Shown in pieces: positions 22,115-34,063 of a stretch of 64,000 nucleotides of DNA. The DNA comes from Vigna angularis (taxonomy: Eukaryota > Streptophyta > Magnoliopsida > Fabales > Fabaceae), in the NCBI RefSeq assembly GCF_016808095.1, contig NC_068970.1, forward strand, positions 17,156,501-17,220,500. Direction: 5' to 3'. Position numbers and translations under genes: made by a program. Under the pieces are notes generated by a model. That model saw only the letters and a list, made by a program, of their open reading frames with translations, had not been told where the DNA came from and made no database searches. Position 1 is the first letter of the stretch. The number at the start of each line of letters is the position of its first letter.

Positions 22115-24599
22115 TGTCACGTCACAGTAAATGCATTGCTGAGTCACCTGGTAGCTCTCATAAATGCACTCACATCATTGCTCAGAGGCATTAAAAACCC
22201 ACTACACGTTCCATGCATGCACGCCACTTGTCAAAATAGAAGCTTCTGAAGTCAGTAGTGGGGGTGCAGGTGTCGACAGGGGAGATGCTCGTCCGTTTGG
22301 AAAGGGGAATTGAACAAAACTGATTTTTCTGAAAAACCTTTCCACTCTCCTGCGCGCACCTTCTCCCTCCCAAAACTCAGATTTCAATTCCTCCTCCTTC
22401 TCTCTAGAACCCTCTTCCCCTTCTTTCTACTGGAACTCATCATTTATCTTCTCCTTTCTCCGTTCAGACACCATAGAAGTGCTCCCGGCACCGTAGACAG
22501 CAGTTTGGACAGAATAGTTTCAGAATCTGAAGCTGGTAAGTCTTCTTTTAAAAATGTCGTTCATGAGTGACATGCAAAACCAAGACTTGGTTGCATGCAG
22601 TGATATTATCTAAAGCTTTTCGTATTTTGGTTATGGTTAGCCTGAGTGGAAGAAGTAAGAAACCATTGGGGTAGAGAACTGTAGACAGACCACCGAAATT
22701 CCTACTCTTAGAACGTTCATCACTGATCCAGGTAAGGGAAGCTTATTAAAATTTAATTCTTGTGTTATACTGTGCTGTATGGATGTTCTGTGAATTGTAT
22801 TAAGTATGATCTGAGATAATTGATTTTTGGTATATGATTTTGATGATGGGATGATGTATGAGAATTATGAAATGTGCTATGATATGAGTAGTTAAATGTA
22901 TGAAAGTTTATACTAGAAAATGAGTTTACTGTAAGTGAGATTTTGAATATGAAATTCTATGATAATGAACGTTCGTTATCGAACGGTCCTTGACCGTTCG
23001 GTATTCTTAGTAATTCCTTTGAAAAACAGAATTCTTTCATTTGGAAAGAATACTTATTGAGGACGAACGCCCTCTTATCTTAGTCTTACGTTTGAGCGTT
23101 TGGTCAACGTAGATATCCTGAGTGTTGTGTGAGAAATTGAGAAGCTTGAAAGTATACATTCCGACACTTAGTCATTCTGTTAAAAACATAACTTTACCAT
23201 CTCGCTATATATAAATCCCTCTTTCTATAATTTTGAATCAGCGATGGGTCTCGACCCAAAGCGTACGTTATGAGTGGCGCTCGGTCTTATACCGAACGCT
23301 CGTTCTTTCTTTTAATTTTCAAACGAGAGAAATAGCGTTCGTCCAAAACTTTAATAAATATCCATTTCCGCGTTCAGTCATTGACTGACGGTTAGTCTCT
23401 TCGATTAAATCGTACTTTGTATCAGTACCTAAACACCTTGCGGTGCCTCTATCCATTTGGATTCGATCTATAGTTATTATACTTAAATTATTCTAAGTAT
23501 CATTTGAATTGTTCTAGAATCAGTTCATTTAACTGATTCAAGTGGTCACAACGTCCGTCATTGGAAAGGTGTTCTTTTCCTTCTGTTTAGAAACGAGGAT
23601 TCCTCTGTATCGTGTTAACGTTCGTCCTCATTTTTAAGAGGGCTGAACGCTCGTCATTTTATGAAAGTGGAACGAAAGATTGAATTGATATCAATGTAGA
23701 AAACTGTAATGTGTGAACGGTATAAGAAATGAAATTATGGTTGTGGATTTTGAACGAGCGTTCCAGGGAGGAACGACTCTTGAATGAAAGTTGAGATTTG
23801 TAAAGTATGAATGTGGCAAGCTTAGCTGGCGGTTCATCCTGATATTCCGTGAGTGCTCGTTCTCAAGTAGAGAGGAGTATGTCATGTGTGGGAATGGCAG
23901 GAGGTCCTAGTCGATAACTGTAACTTGGACGGAACGGACTAACCTCGGGAGGTAGCTGATGTAATATTCCAGTTATTATATCATCGGGTGCACGAACGTC
24001 ATAGCTACACAGATTCATACGGTCCGGACAGTCAGTCTAGTAACAGGAAATTGTTTGAATTACAGAAGTTGATTGAATTATATGTTGTGATTTAATTAAC
24101 ATGTTTGATGTGTTATGAAATGCATGTTGTTACTTGAATTAAATTCAATAAGCTTACCCTTTCGTTTTCTTTGCGTTGTCTATCGTCCTTGTACGTCCGT
24201 CCTGTCTATGCAATGATCATCCGTGTGAATGTGAGCAGATGGAGAGGCGTTGCTTGAGGAAACGCTGGAAGAAGAAAATTTGGAGGATGCAAACCTAGTG
24301 GAGGTAGAAGTGAAGACCGAACAGTAGTGCGTTCGGTTGAGATGTTTAGTTTAGTCGTGTTAATATTGTACTAGATCGAACCTCTTTTTTTGCTTATTTT
24401 GACTGTTCAGTAATTATATTTTGTAAACCGTTCGGTCATCTATGTTTATTGAACGTCTGTAATATTTGTACCAGTGGATTCAAGGCCGTTCGACCATTAT
24501 CGAGCTCTACTTCTTTAGTTGTAAAAACTGAATTGATATATTAATATATGTGATTCTCTATAATATATGGTTTATTACTGTATTTTATAGGATCTTACA
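22115..24599 (+). mobile_element. Solo LTR, related subfamily, unit 1 (2,485 bp)
   Basis: Starts TGTCACGTCACAG and ends CTTACA, flanked by CACCG (22110-22114) and CACCT (24600-24604), a 5 bp duplication with one change. No internal domain, primer site or second LTR is nearby, so it is a solo LTR left by LTR-LTR recombination. It is clearly related to the chromovirus LTR: the leader layout, the CTG/GTAAGT and AG/GTAAGG donors, the ATGTGAGCAG acceptor, the conserved island (23810-24048) and CGTTCG motifs are shared, but overall divergence is large and the 35 bp array is not amplified. Confidence 0.85.
24239..24327 (+). other. Short conserved reading frame in the solo LTR (29 codons)
   Basis: Open frame 24241-24327 after the acceptor ending at 24238. 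It encodes an acidic peptide rich in Leu and Glu that ends NLVEVEVKTEQ, then TAG. It aligns codon for codon without gaps with 11718-11804. In codons 18-25 all five differences are synonymous, and even the stop changes from TGA to TAG. The start is unresolved, as in the other copies. Confidence 0.5.
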
Positions 24600-24604
24600 C
24601 ACCT

Positions 24605-25115
24605 CGTTACTCATTACCAATATGAAACTAATGTGCATTCGTCATTACCAAATTAGATTAGTTGTGTCATGCAAAAGAAACCATAGACGAAAGGTTGGGC
24701 ACGAGAAGGGACCAAATTTGTTGAAAGAAACTTGAATGTTGTGACACTTCAGAAAATGCCAATAATATATTTTGTTTTCTTCACGTACTTTCTGTCCACG
24801 ATGAGATAATAAAAATTCTAGAAAAGAAGACTACACTAACCGTAATTAGTCAAATAAAATAATATAAAGATAAAGTGACAAATGTATAAATGCGTGAGCA
24901 TTAAAGGACAGTGGTAGAATTAGAAAGGACAAACTAAAATTTGTGTAATGGTACAAAACAGAACAATTCATAAATGAGTTACCTAACACAAACCTCAAAA
25001 CATGCAGTAGACATACTATAGGTATTCTACGGAGAGCTTTTCTGGAATTTTTTAGCTAATGATTTGTTGTTACAGTATACACTGTTTCAATCGTTGGAAA
25101 TGTGAAGGTATGGTA
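24605..25115. other. Spacer that becomes the upstream flank of kinase copy 2
   Basis: AT-rich, no gene seen. As the sequence immediately upstream of the 25116 junction, it is the distal promoter region of kinase copy 2, and its repeat at 46453-46963 serves copy 3. It is unrelated to the region upstream of copy 1. A TATAAAT occurs at about 24893. Confidence 0.5.
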
Positions 25116-25410
25116 TGATTTGCAAGGGTGAAAAAAGAAAAAAGAAAAGGGAAAGAGGAAGATGGTTAAGATTGTAAGTATGTGTGAGTGTTGGAAGGGG
25201 ATAAAGATGGGAGGGTCTGCTGGACATGGCTGAACATTGGCTCAGTCCTCATCCACTCACTCTGCTAAGGGGTCAGTGATCAGTAGCAGTCACACAAACA
25301 AACACACAATACAACATGTACACTCACTCACTCACCCTTTAACTCACTTCCCTCCTCATTTTCATTTTCGTTTTCCTTTCCATTTCTCCATTTCTCCATT
25401 CCAACACAAA
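25116..25410 (+). promoter_or_regulatory. Leader and proximal promoter of kinase copy 2
   Basis: Same 295 bp as 3268-3562, including the two short uORFs (25226-25279 and 25316-25342). Sequence further upstream differs completely from copy 1, so the two genes probably have different distal promoters. Confidence 0.45.
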
Positions 25411-28400
25411 ATGCGACTCTTCCTTTGTTCTCTCTTCTTCTTCCTCTTCCATTCTCACACACTCCATGCTGCGCGCATCTCAGAATATCGCGCGCTTATC
25501 TCTTTTAAAGCGTCTTCCATAACCGACGACCCTACCAATGCTCTCTCCTCCTGGAACACCACCACTCCCTACTGTTCCTGGTTCGCTGTCACGTGCGACT
25601 CCCGCCGCCACGTCACCATCCTTAACCTCACCTCCTTGTCCCTCTCCGGCACACTCTACGATGACCTCTCCCACCTCCCTTTCCTCTCCTACCTCTCCCT
25701 CGCCGACAACCAGTTCTCCGGTCCAATCCCCTCCTCCTTCTCCGCACTCTCCGCCCTCCGCCATCTCAACCTCTCAAACAACGCCTTCAACGCCACCTTC
25801 CCCTCCAACCTCGCCCGCCTCGCCAATCTCCAAGTCCTTGACCTCTACAACAACAATATGACCGGTCCCCTCCCCCTCGCCGTCGCCGCCATGCCCCTCC
25901 TCCGCCACCTCCACCTCGGCGGCAACTTTTTCGCCGGCCAGATCCCTCCCGAGTATGGCACCTGGCAGCACCTCCAGTACCTCGCCGTCTCCGGCAACGA
26001 GCTCACGGGAAACATCCCTCCGGAGCTTGGAAACCTCACCGCGCTTCGCGAGCTCTACATTGGCTACTACAACGCTTACTCCGGCGGCATCCCGCCGGAA
26101 ATTGGAAACCTGTCCCAGCTTGTCCGTTTCGATGCCGCGTATTGCGGACTCTCCGGCGATATTCCGGCTGACCTCGGAAGGCTTCAGAATATGGACACGC
26201 TCTTTCTTCAGGTGAATGCGCTCTCCGGCTCGCTCACTCCTGAGCTGGGGAACCTGAAGAGTCTCAAGTCGATGGATCTGTCCAACAACGTTCTCTCCGG
26301 CGAGGTTCCGGCCAGCTTTGCGGAGCTCAAGAATCTCACTTTGCTTAACCTCTTCCGGAACAAGCTCCACGGTGCGATTCCAGAATTTGTCGGAGAGCTA
26401 CCGGCGCTGGAGGTTTTGCAGCTATGGGAAAACAACTTCACGGGAAGCATTCCTCAGAGTCTGGGAAGAAATGGAAAACTCACTCTCGTTGATCTTTCTT
26501 CGAACAAGTTGACGGGAATGCTTCCTCCTGATATGTGTTACGGGAATCGTCTTCAGACTCTGATAACTCTCGGGAACTATCTGCTCGGTCCCATTCCCGA
26601 TTCGCTTGGGAAGTGCGAGTCTCTGAATAGGATTCGAATGGGTGAGAACTTTCTTAATGGTTCTATTCCTGTTGGTCTATTTGGGCTTCCCAAACTCACC
26701 CAAGTAGAGCTTCAGAACAATCTTCTCACTGGACAGTTTCCTGAGGGTGGTTCCGTTGCTGTTAATCTCGGTCAGATCAGTCTCTCTAATAACAAGCTCT
26801 CTGGGCCGTTGCCACCCACCATTGGAAACTTCACAAGCATGCAGAAGCTTCTTCTCGACGGTAACAAGTTTTCGGGTCAAATCCCTTCGCAGATAGGCAG
26901 GCTGCAGCAGCTCTCCAAGATTGATTTTAGCCATAATCAGTTTTCGGGCCCTATTGCTCCCGAGTTAAGCAGGTGCAAGCTTTTGACTTTCATTGACCTC
27001 AGCCGCAATGAGCTCTCTGGTGAGATTCCAAATCAGATAACTGCAATGCGGATATTGAATTATCTGAACCTTTCAAGAAACCATTTAGTTGGCTCAATTC
27101 CAGGCTCCATAGCTTCTATGCAAAGTTTAACATCTGTTGATTTTTCCTACAACAATCTCTCTGGTTTGGTTCCTGGAACCGGGCAGTTCGGCTACTTTAA
27201 CTACACCTCTTTCCTAGGGAACACTGAACTCTGTGGTCCTTATTTGGGTCCTTGTAAAGACGGGGTTGCCAATGGCCCTCGTCAACCTCATGTTAAAGGT
27301 CCTCTCTCTTCTTCGTTGAAGCTTCTGTTAGTTATAGGGTTGCTTGTGTGCTCCATCGCATTTGCTGTTGCGGCAATAATCAAAGCTCGGGCTTTGAAAA
27401 AGGCTAGTGAAGCTCGTGCGTGGAAATTAACTGCGTTCCAGCGTTTGGACTTCACTGCTGATGATGTTCTGGACTGCTTGAAGGAGGACAACATAATAGG
27501 AAAAGGAGGTGCAGGCATTGTGTACAAAGGTGCAATGCCGAATGGGGATCAGGTTGCTGTGAAAAGGTTACCTGCCATGAGCAGGGGATCTTCGCATGAT
27601 CATGGTTTCAATGCTGAGATTCAGACTTTGGGGAGGATTCGACACAGACACATTGTTAGACTGTTGGGTTTCTGTTCAAACCACGAGACAAATCTCTTGG
27701 TGTATGAGTATATGCCTAATGGAAGTTTGGGTGAGGTTCTTCATGGCAAGAAAGGTGGTCATTTGCATTGGGACACAAGGTATAAGATTGCTGTGGAGGC
27801 CGCGAAGGGCCTGTGCTATCTACATCATGACTGCTCGCCACTCATTGTCCATCGAGATGTTAAATCCAACAATATCCTTCTTGATTCTAACTTTGAAGCT
27901 CATGTTGCGGACTTTGGTTTAGCTAAGTTCCTGCAAGATTCTGGAACATCTGAATGCATGTCTGCAATTGCCGGTTCGTATGGATACATAGCTCCAGGTA
28001 ATATTCTGAAATTCAACATAATTGATGATTTATACGTTGAACTAGCGTGACTAACAGCCTTTATTTATATTTGGAGTCATTAACGGTCGGAGCTTGTCTC
28101 ATGTCCCTCAACATCATTGACTTAGGGGCAGAACCGAACTGTATCAACACTGTTGTTTGGTTTAGACGTTTTATGTGCCTAATTAATTAATAAACGCAAA
28201 ATGTTGCCATCCTTGACTTGTTTTCGTTTTCGTTTTCGTCGCACACTAACAACGACCGCTTTCATTTGTCATCTGTTTTATGTTGTATCAAAATACTGTT
28301 ACTGTTTAAAGCAAACATTAGCCGAGTTGTCATTTGAGTCTTCGTCGTAGCCCCCATCCTATAATTAGGAAGTCCTGCAGTCATAGATTAGAGATGTTCA

Positions 28401-29017
28401 CAATTGAAAACAGATGGTGATTAACTGGCAACATGTACATCAAAGTAAATAGATAACAAATTCGCATGGTCTTAGGTTTCACTTTACGTTAATTGTTTTC
28501 AATTAATGTGGCTGCTTATTTTGTTCATGGTCACTGATTTAGGTTTGTGATTTTGACTGCAGAGTATGCCTACACGTTAAAAGTTGATGAGAAAAGCGAT
28601 GTGTACAGCTTTGGAGTTGTTCTTTTGGAGCTTGTAACAGGCAGGAAACCAGTTGGGGAGTTTGGTGATGGTGTGGACATTGTGCAATGGGTGAGGAAAA
28701 TGACGGATTCAAACAAGGAAGGAGTTCTAAAGGTTCTTGATCCTAGACTTCCATCAGTTCCTCTCCATGAGGTGATGCATGTTTTCTATGTAGCCATGCT
28801 ATGTGTTGAAGAACAGGCAGTGGAGCGACCTACTATGCGAGAAGTTGTTCAAATTCTCACCGAGCTTCCAAAGCCACCGAGCTCTAAACAGGGGGACTTG
28901 ACGGAGTCCTCTCTGTCTTCATCAAACAGTTTAGAGTCTCCAACCACGGCATCTAAGGAATCTAAAGATAATCAACGTCCTCCTCAGTCTTCACCACCCG
29001 ATCTTCTTAGCATTTGA
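25411..29017 (+). CDS. BAM1-like: BAM1/BAM2-like LRR receptor-like kinase, copy 2 (two exons)
   Basis: Exons 25411-27997 and 28563-29017 with a 565 bp intron, 1013 residues. The deduced protein appears identical to copy 1: signal peptide, LRR cap, about 20 LRRs, one transmembrane helix and a complete Ser/Thr kinase with Lys718, HRD 814-816 and DFG 834-836. In the crossover model this gene is the hybrid: its upstream flank is that of copy 3, while its 3' half, 3' UTR and downstream flank are those of copy 1. It should be functional; identical proteins imply dosage or expression effects rather than new ligand specificity. Confidence 0.95.
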
Positions 29018-31340
29018 AGGGATATATGTTTGGAATGGAATGTGTTTCATATTTTTCTCTTTTGGGTTGTGATAGCTTATCTAGTTGCTTTCTTCAGTTT
29101 TTCTCTTCTTTTTGGGGTTGGGTTTCTGCTAAGGTGTTAAATGTTTGAATATTTCTTTACAGTAATGGCTTGCAATTTGTACATTAGGATTGGTGGGAGT
29201 ATTGTTATATAAATTCTGTCTTCATCATGTAGAACTGGAACAGTTGTTCTTCTCGTTTTTTTTTTCAGACGAGACGGCCAAATGGTAGAACATTACATAT
29301 CTAGGCATTGTCAGTTGCACCGGTTTAGCCCTTTATAATCTATCAAATGACCACCTAAACAAAAGAAACCTCTTGTGAGCCTTTGTTTCTTCACATCTGC
29401 AGACTGCAGTTATTATTATTGTCACTGTATTTTGTTGTCTATCTTTTCGCTATCTCCAGTGCATGATCGAGTATATTCTGTTTGTATTATTAAAACAAAC
29501 TTTAAATTTTTACTTTTCTGCGCAGGCATGCCCATATTTGCAAATCCGCAATAAGGAATTCGTATAGGGTATGTCTTCCAATTTCATGTTTTGTTATCCC
29601 TAGGAGTAGTACCTATTCCTCAATTATTTGTATTGTTTCAATTTTCCCTCCCTTTATTGATGGGAGATCTTGTTAGCAATAGTATTTGTTTCGTCTCAGT
29701 AATTGTTTACATGGCTATTTTTCATTTTCATGTAGTGAATGGAAGACATCGTTGTTAATGTGACTGGATTTGGTTCTAATAAATGGGTAGGATGGGGTGT
29801 GGTTATTTAGGGTGGCATCTTCCAGTCACAACATTTATGCATATATTGGTTCCTATTATCAAAATTTATGGTACATGTAAAGCCATTTTTTGGTAGGAGA
29901 TCCTGTGTGAAGGAGTTTTTTTTTTACTTTTAGTTTTTAGATGTTTGTTCACTTTTCACTTACCGTTCTCTTCATACAGATAGAACTTTTGCCAAAATAT
30001 CAGTTGTATTTATTTCTTGTATTGAGTTAAAAATAGCATTTTTATTGACTGGAATATATCACCAAAACGTAAGAAACTCAAATCCTCATTACAAAACCAA
30101 ACAATTTAATAATTTCAATTCTTATAATTTTCACCGTAAAAAGGGGGGAAAACAATTGACCTGGTATAGTGTTTGTAGTGGGTGCATGCTTTATGAAATA
30201 AAAAACTACTGTAATTTTATTGTTTTCAATAAATTTATTTTTCCAAAATGTTATTCAAAAGATGTATCTGGGTAGGCAACATATTTTGTGGTGCCCGCTA
30301 TCTCACAGAAGCGACATTGTAGTGAGACTGCAACTTCATTGTGTCGCGTTTTAAGGTCACGGTTGTTTGCAGCTGTTAACCATGTTTTTTTAAATGAATT
30401 TGAGGATAAAATTTTTGTCTTTTTTAAGGAATCTGGAAATGAAAGTAAGTGAATTTAGGATAAACTTTGTGAAAGATTTGATGAATGTAATTAAATAAAA
30501 AATATTTTAATAGATTCAAATATAATTTTTCTTTTACTCTTTATAATTATTATTATTTACTTTTTATTATTAATATTATTATCATTATTATTATTATTAT
30601 TTAATGATATTATTATTATTATTATTTATTATATATATACACACACAAAACTCAATGGAAATAGGTTTTTTCATAATTAAAACCGATTCTCACTCAAGCT
30701 CAATACATAATAAAAAAAATATATATTTTATCCACTTAAATGACACTGTGAATTTGTTGAATCAAAATTCTGTATGCAGAACTACTCATGGCATGCTAAC
30801 GCAGAGGAAGTTTTGTGAATTAAAAGTAGAAGGAAAATTAGAAAATGTCCTCAGTTTTGGGTTTTTACCTATTTTTGGATTTTACTATATCTTCTAAAGT
30901 AAAGACACCGTAGACTACCAACTTTCAACGGACAGCCTTATCTGTGCAACCTATCTAACCCGCACTGACACAATTACCTTCTTTGTCTCTTCTCATGCAA
31001 AAGGGGGAAAAATAAAATTTGAAAAAACAACACAAAGGTGCAATAATTGAATTATTTTTCAAATTTATAGATTCAATATAAATTAATAAAGAAAGAAAGA
31101 GAAAAATAAAACCTAATACAGGATACCTATTAGCTATGATTTCTGAATGGATTTGGAATTATTTATCTGAAATTTTATAGCTATTACATTTTTAATTATT
31201 TAATCTATAACTATATATATAAATGATTGTTTTATCACTTATTTTTCTTTCCACATTTTGTTAACCATTTTTATCCTTATAAATACAATTATTTATAAGA
31301 AAACTAAGAAATCTTTATAGAAAAATTATAATTCCGCTTG
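29018..31340. other. 3' UTR and AT-rich spacer, unit 2
   Basis: Copy of 7170-9492: the 3' UTR to about 29232, then AT-rich DNA with an ATT microsatellite at 30543-30638. No gene supported. Confidence 0.55.
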
Positions 31341-31345
31341 TTATA

Positions 31346-33915
31346 TGTCACGCCCCATTAATTACTCTGTTGAGTCACCACTGTGCTTCCATTAATGCAC
31401 CTTGACACGCACACCCTTCCATTTAAAACGCACTCACACTGCATGCATGCTGACAAGTGTCACTTTGGAGCGTTCTAAAACATTAGTGGGATCCAAGTGG
31501 CAGCCGGCGAGTGGACGTTCGTCCTGCCTGGGAAGAGAAACTTGAATTTCTGGAAAACTCTTCCCCTTCTCTGCACACTTCATCTCCTTCCTCAAACTCT
31601 CTGACCTCTCAAATTCTCTACCTTCTCTCTAGAACCTCCATTCTTCTCTCTACCATAACTCACGTTCTCCTTCTCCGATCCAATTTCAGAAATCGTAGAG
31701 GAGATCCAGACGTCCTGAGCTTTCCATCAAACCGAACCATTTCCAGTTCTGGTAAGTTCACTTGGACATTCGTTTCTGGAATCTCTGCAAACTTTGATCC
31801 AACTGCATGCATGAGCGTGAACTCAGTTCTTTCGTCTTCTTTTTGTAACTTTTTAGTGGAAGAGTTAAGAGGAACGTTGAGAATAGAAAGTCACCTTGGA
31901 CAAGTAGAAACCACTCATCTTAGAACGCGCACTACAATCCGGGTAAGGGAAGCTTATTGTGATTTAATTTATACTGTATGTTGTATGCATGTTCGGTATG
32001 GATTGTATGCATGAATTTTATGCTGATGTATTAGTTATGAACGATCGCTGTTACACTGAATGAATGTGGTATGCATTGATGGATTCGTATGCTGATGATT
32101 GCTTGGTAGGAATGATTAATGAGAATCTTATAAAGTAGGTAATTTGATATTTTGATACGATGTATAAAGTATGAACTGAAATAGGATAATATGAATTCTG
32201 TAATGTATGAGATTTATGGTGGAAATAGATTGTAAGATATGAATCATATGAAAATCTGGGCAAAATAATAGTTTTTACTTTGATAATGCGCACTCGTCAT
32301 CGAACGGTCTTTTACCGTTCTGTTTTCCCTGAAAATGATTTAGAGTAGGATTTCTTTCATTTGGAAAGGATTCGACTTAAGAACGAGCGTCCCCTTTTGA
32401 AATGCTATTCGAGCGTTCGTCTTAAGTAGCGCTCGGTCTTACACTGAGCGTTCGTCTTAAGTAGCGCTCGGTCTTACACTGAGCGTTCGTCCTTAATAGC
32501 GCTCGGTCTTGAAACCAGCGTTCGTTCTTAATAGCGCTCGGTATTGAAATGAGTGTTCGACCTAAGTGGCGCTCGGTCTCAGACCGAACGCTCGTACATT
32601 TTCCGTAAATTATAATGAGCGAGGATAGCGTTCGTCCTGAATTCACATAAGCGTTCGTCCTAAATTTAAATAGCGTTCGTCCAATTTATTTAGTGACGTT
32701 CGTCCAAGTCTTCGGTGACGTTCGTCCAAAAATTTATTAAACGCCTACTTTCGAGTTCGGTCATTGACTGGCGGTCGTCCCCTGAATTAAATTGTGTTCG
32801 TTTATTTTATTCAACCAAGTTATGAGGTATCTATCCATTGGATTCTTTCTAGAGTCATTTGAACTTAAATTATTCTAAGTATTTTCCCGGTCGTACTAGA
32901 GTTAGTTCATTTAACTAATTCAAAGAAGTCTTTCTCGGTCTTGCCCTCGACGTTCGTCCTCGTTATGAAGAGGAGTGAACGTTCGTCTTTTTAAGAGAGT
33001 GGAACATAGAATGAAAATGTATTTAAGAGGATGAATTAAGATGTGCGAACACCACGAGAACTAAAATTGTGATTGAGGATTTTGAACGAGCGTTCCATGG
33101 TGGAACGACTCTTGTTTGGATATTGAGAATTGTAAGTATGAACGTGGTAAGCTTAGATGGTGATCCATCCTGATATTCCGTGAGTGCTCGTTCTCAAGTA
33201 GAGAGGAGTATGTCATGCGTGGGAATGGCAGGGGGTCTAGTCCATAACTGTAACTTGGACAGAACAGACTAACCTTAGGTGGCTACTGATGAGCATTCCA
33301 GTTAGTCCACCTGAGTGCACGGACGCCTTAGCTACACAGGTTTCATACAGTCCGGACGGTCGGTCTAGTATCAGGATTTTAGTTGAGTTAATGTATGATT
33401 TGAATGCATGTATTATGAATAAATTGATATGTTTGATATGTATGAACTGTATGTTTGACTTGAATTAAATTCAATAAGCTTACCCTTGCAATTCCATTGT
33501 GTTGTCTTGTCTATGTATATCCGTCTTGTCAAATGCAATGATCATCCGTGTGGATGTGAGCAGAGGGAGATGCTTCTCTGGAGCAAACGCTTGAAGAAGG
33601 ATTCCTTGCTGAAGAAAATCTGGTAGAAGTTGAAGTGAAGGCCGAACAGTGAGCGTTCGGTTCTAGTTAGTGTATTTAGAGTAGCGAGCGGCTGTGAGCG
33701 AGCGCTCTTTTGATTGTAAATAGTTGGACGTGCGGTCATTATTTTGTACACCGTTCGTCCTTGCCATTTTGTAAACGCTCGTTAATTTATTTATGAAAGG
33801 CCGTTCGGCCTTTTGTTTAATCTGTTTCCTTTACTTTTAAAACTGTTTTGGGTTATTGATACGTGTAATTATTCTAAGTATATAGTTGATGACTGTATAA
33901 TTTTGGGATGTTACA
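31346..33915 (+). repeat. 5' LTR, unit 2
   Basis: Copy of 9498-12067. It holds the five-unit 35 bp array (32411-32585), the conserved island (33140-33375), the short conserved reading frame (33566-33652) and the GGCC hairpin (33796-33813). Confidence 0.93.
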
Positions 33916-33919
33916 TTAT

Positions 33920-33931
33920 TGGTATCAGAGC
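33920..33931 (+). promoter_or_regulatory. Primer-binding site (initiator Met tRNA), unit 2
   Basis: TGGTATCAGAGC, as at 12072-12083, four bases after the 5' LTR. Confidence 0.95.
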
Positions 33932-34063
33932 AGTTTTGTTCTCTTAAGGACGCTGTAGGTTATGAGTGCATTGCGTTTTTGTTGTGTGCTTGCTGTGTGT
34001 TTGACGAGTTATTGTTTAACTCTTAGGCTTGACTAACGTTCGTTTTCTCTGGTCCAGAGAACA

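Larger units (their letters stand above)
3268..25115. repeat. Tandem segmental duplication, unit 1 (21,848 bp)
   Basis: Every feature from 3268 to 25115 recurs exactly 21,848 bp later. The left breakpoint is sharp: the sequence from 3268 (TGATTTGCAAGGG) is shared with 25116 and 46964, whereas the bases before it differ. Only three substitutions between units 1 and 2 were noticed (11417 T/C, 11533 G/A, 24409 A/G), with no length difference. The unit carries a kinase gene, a full LTR retrotransposon, a MITE and a solo LTR. Confidence 0.93.
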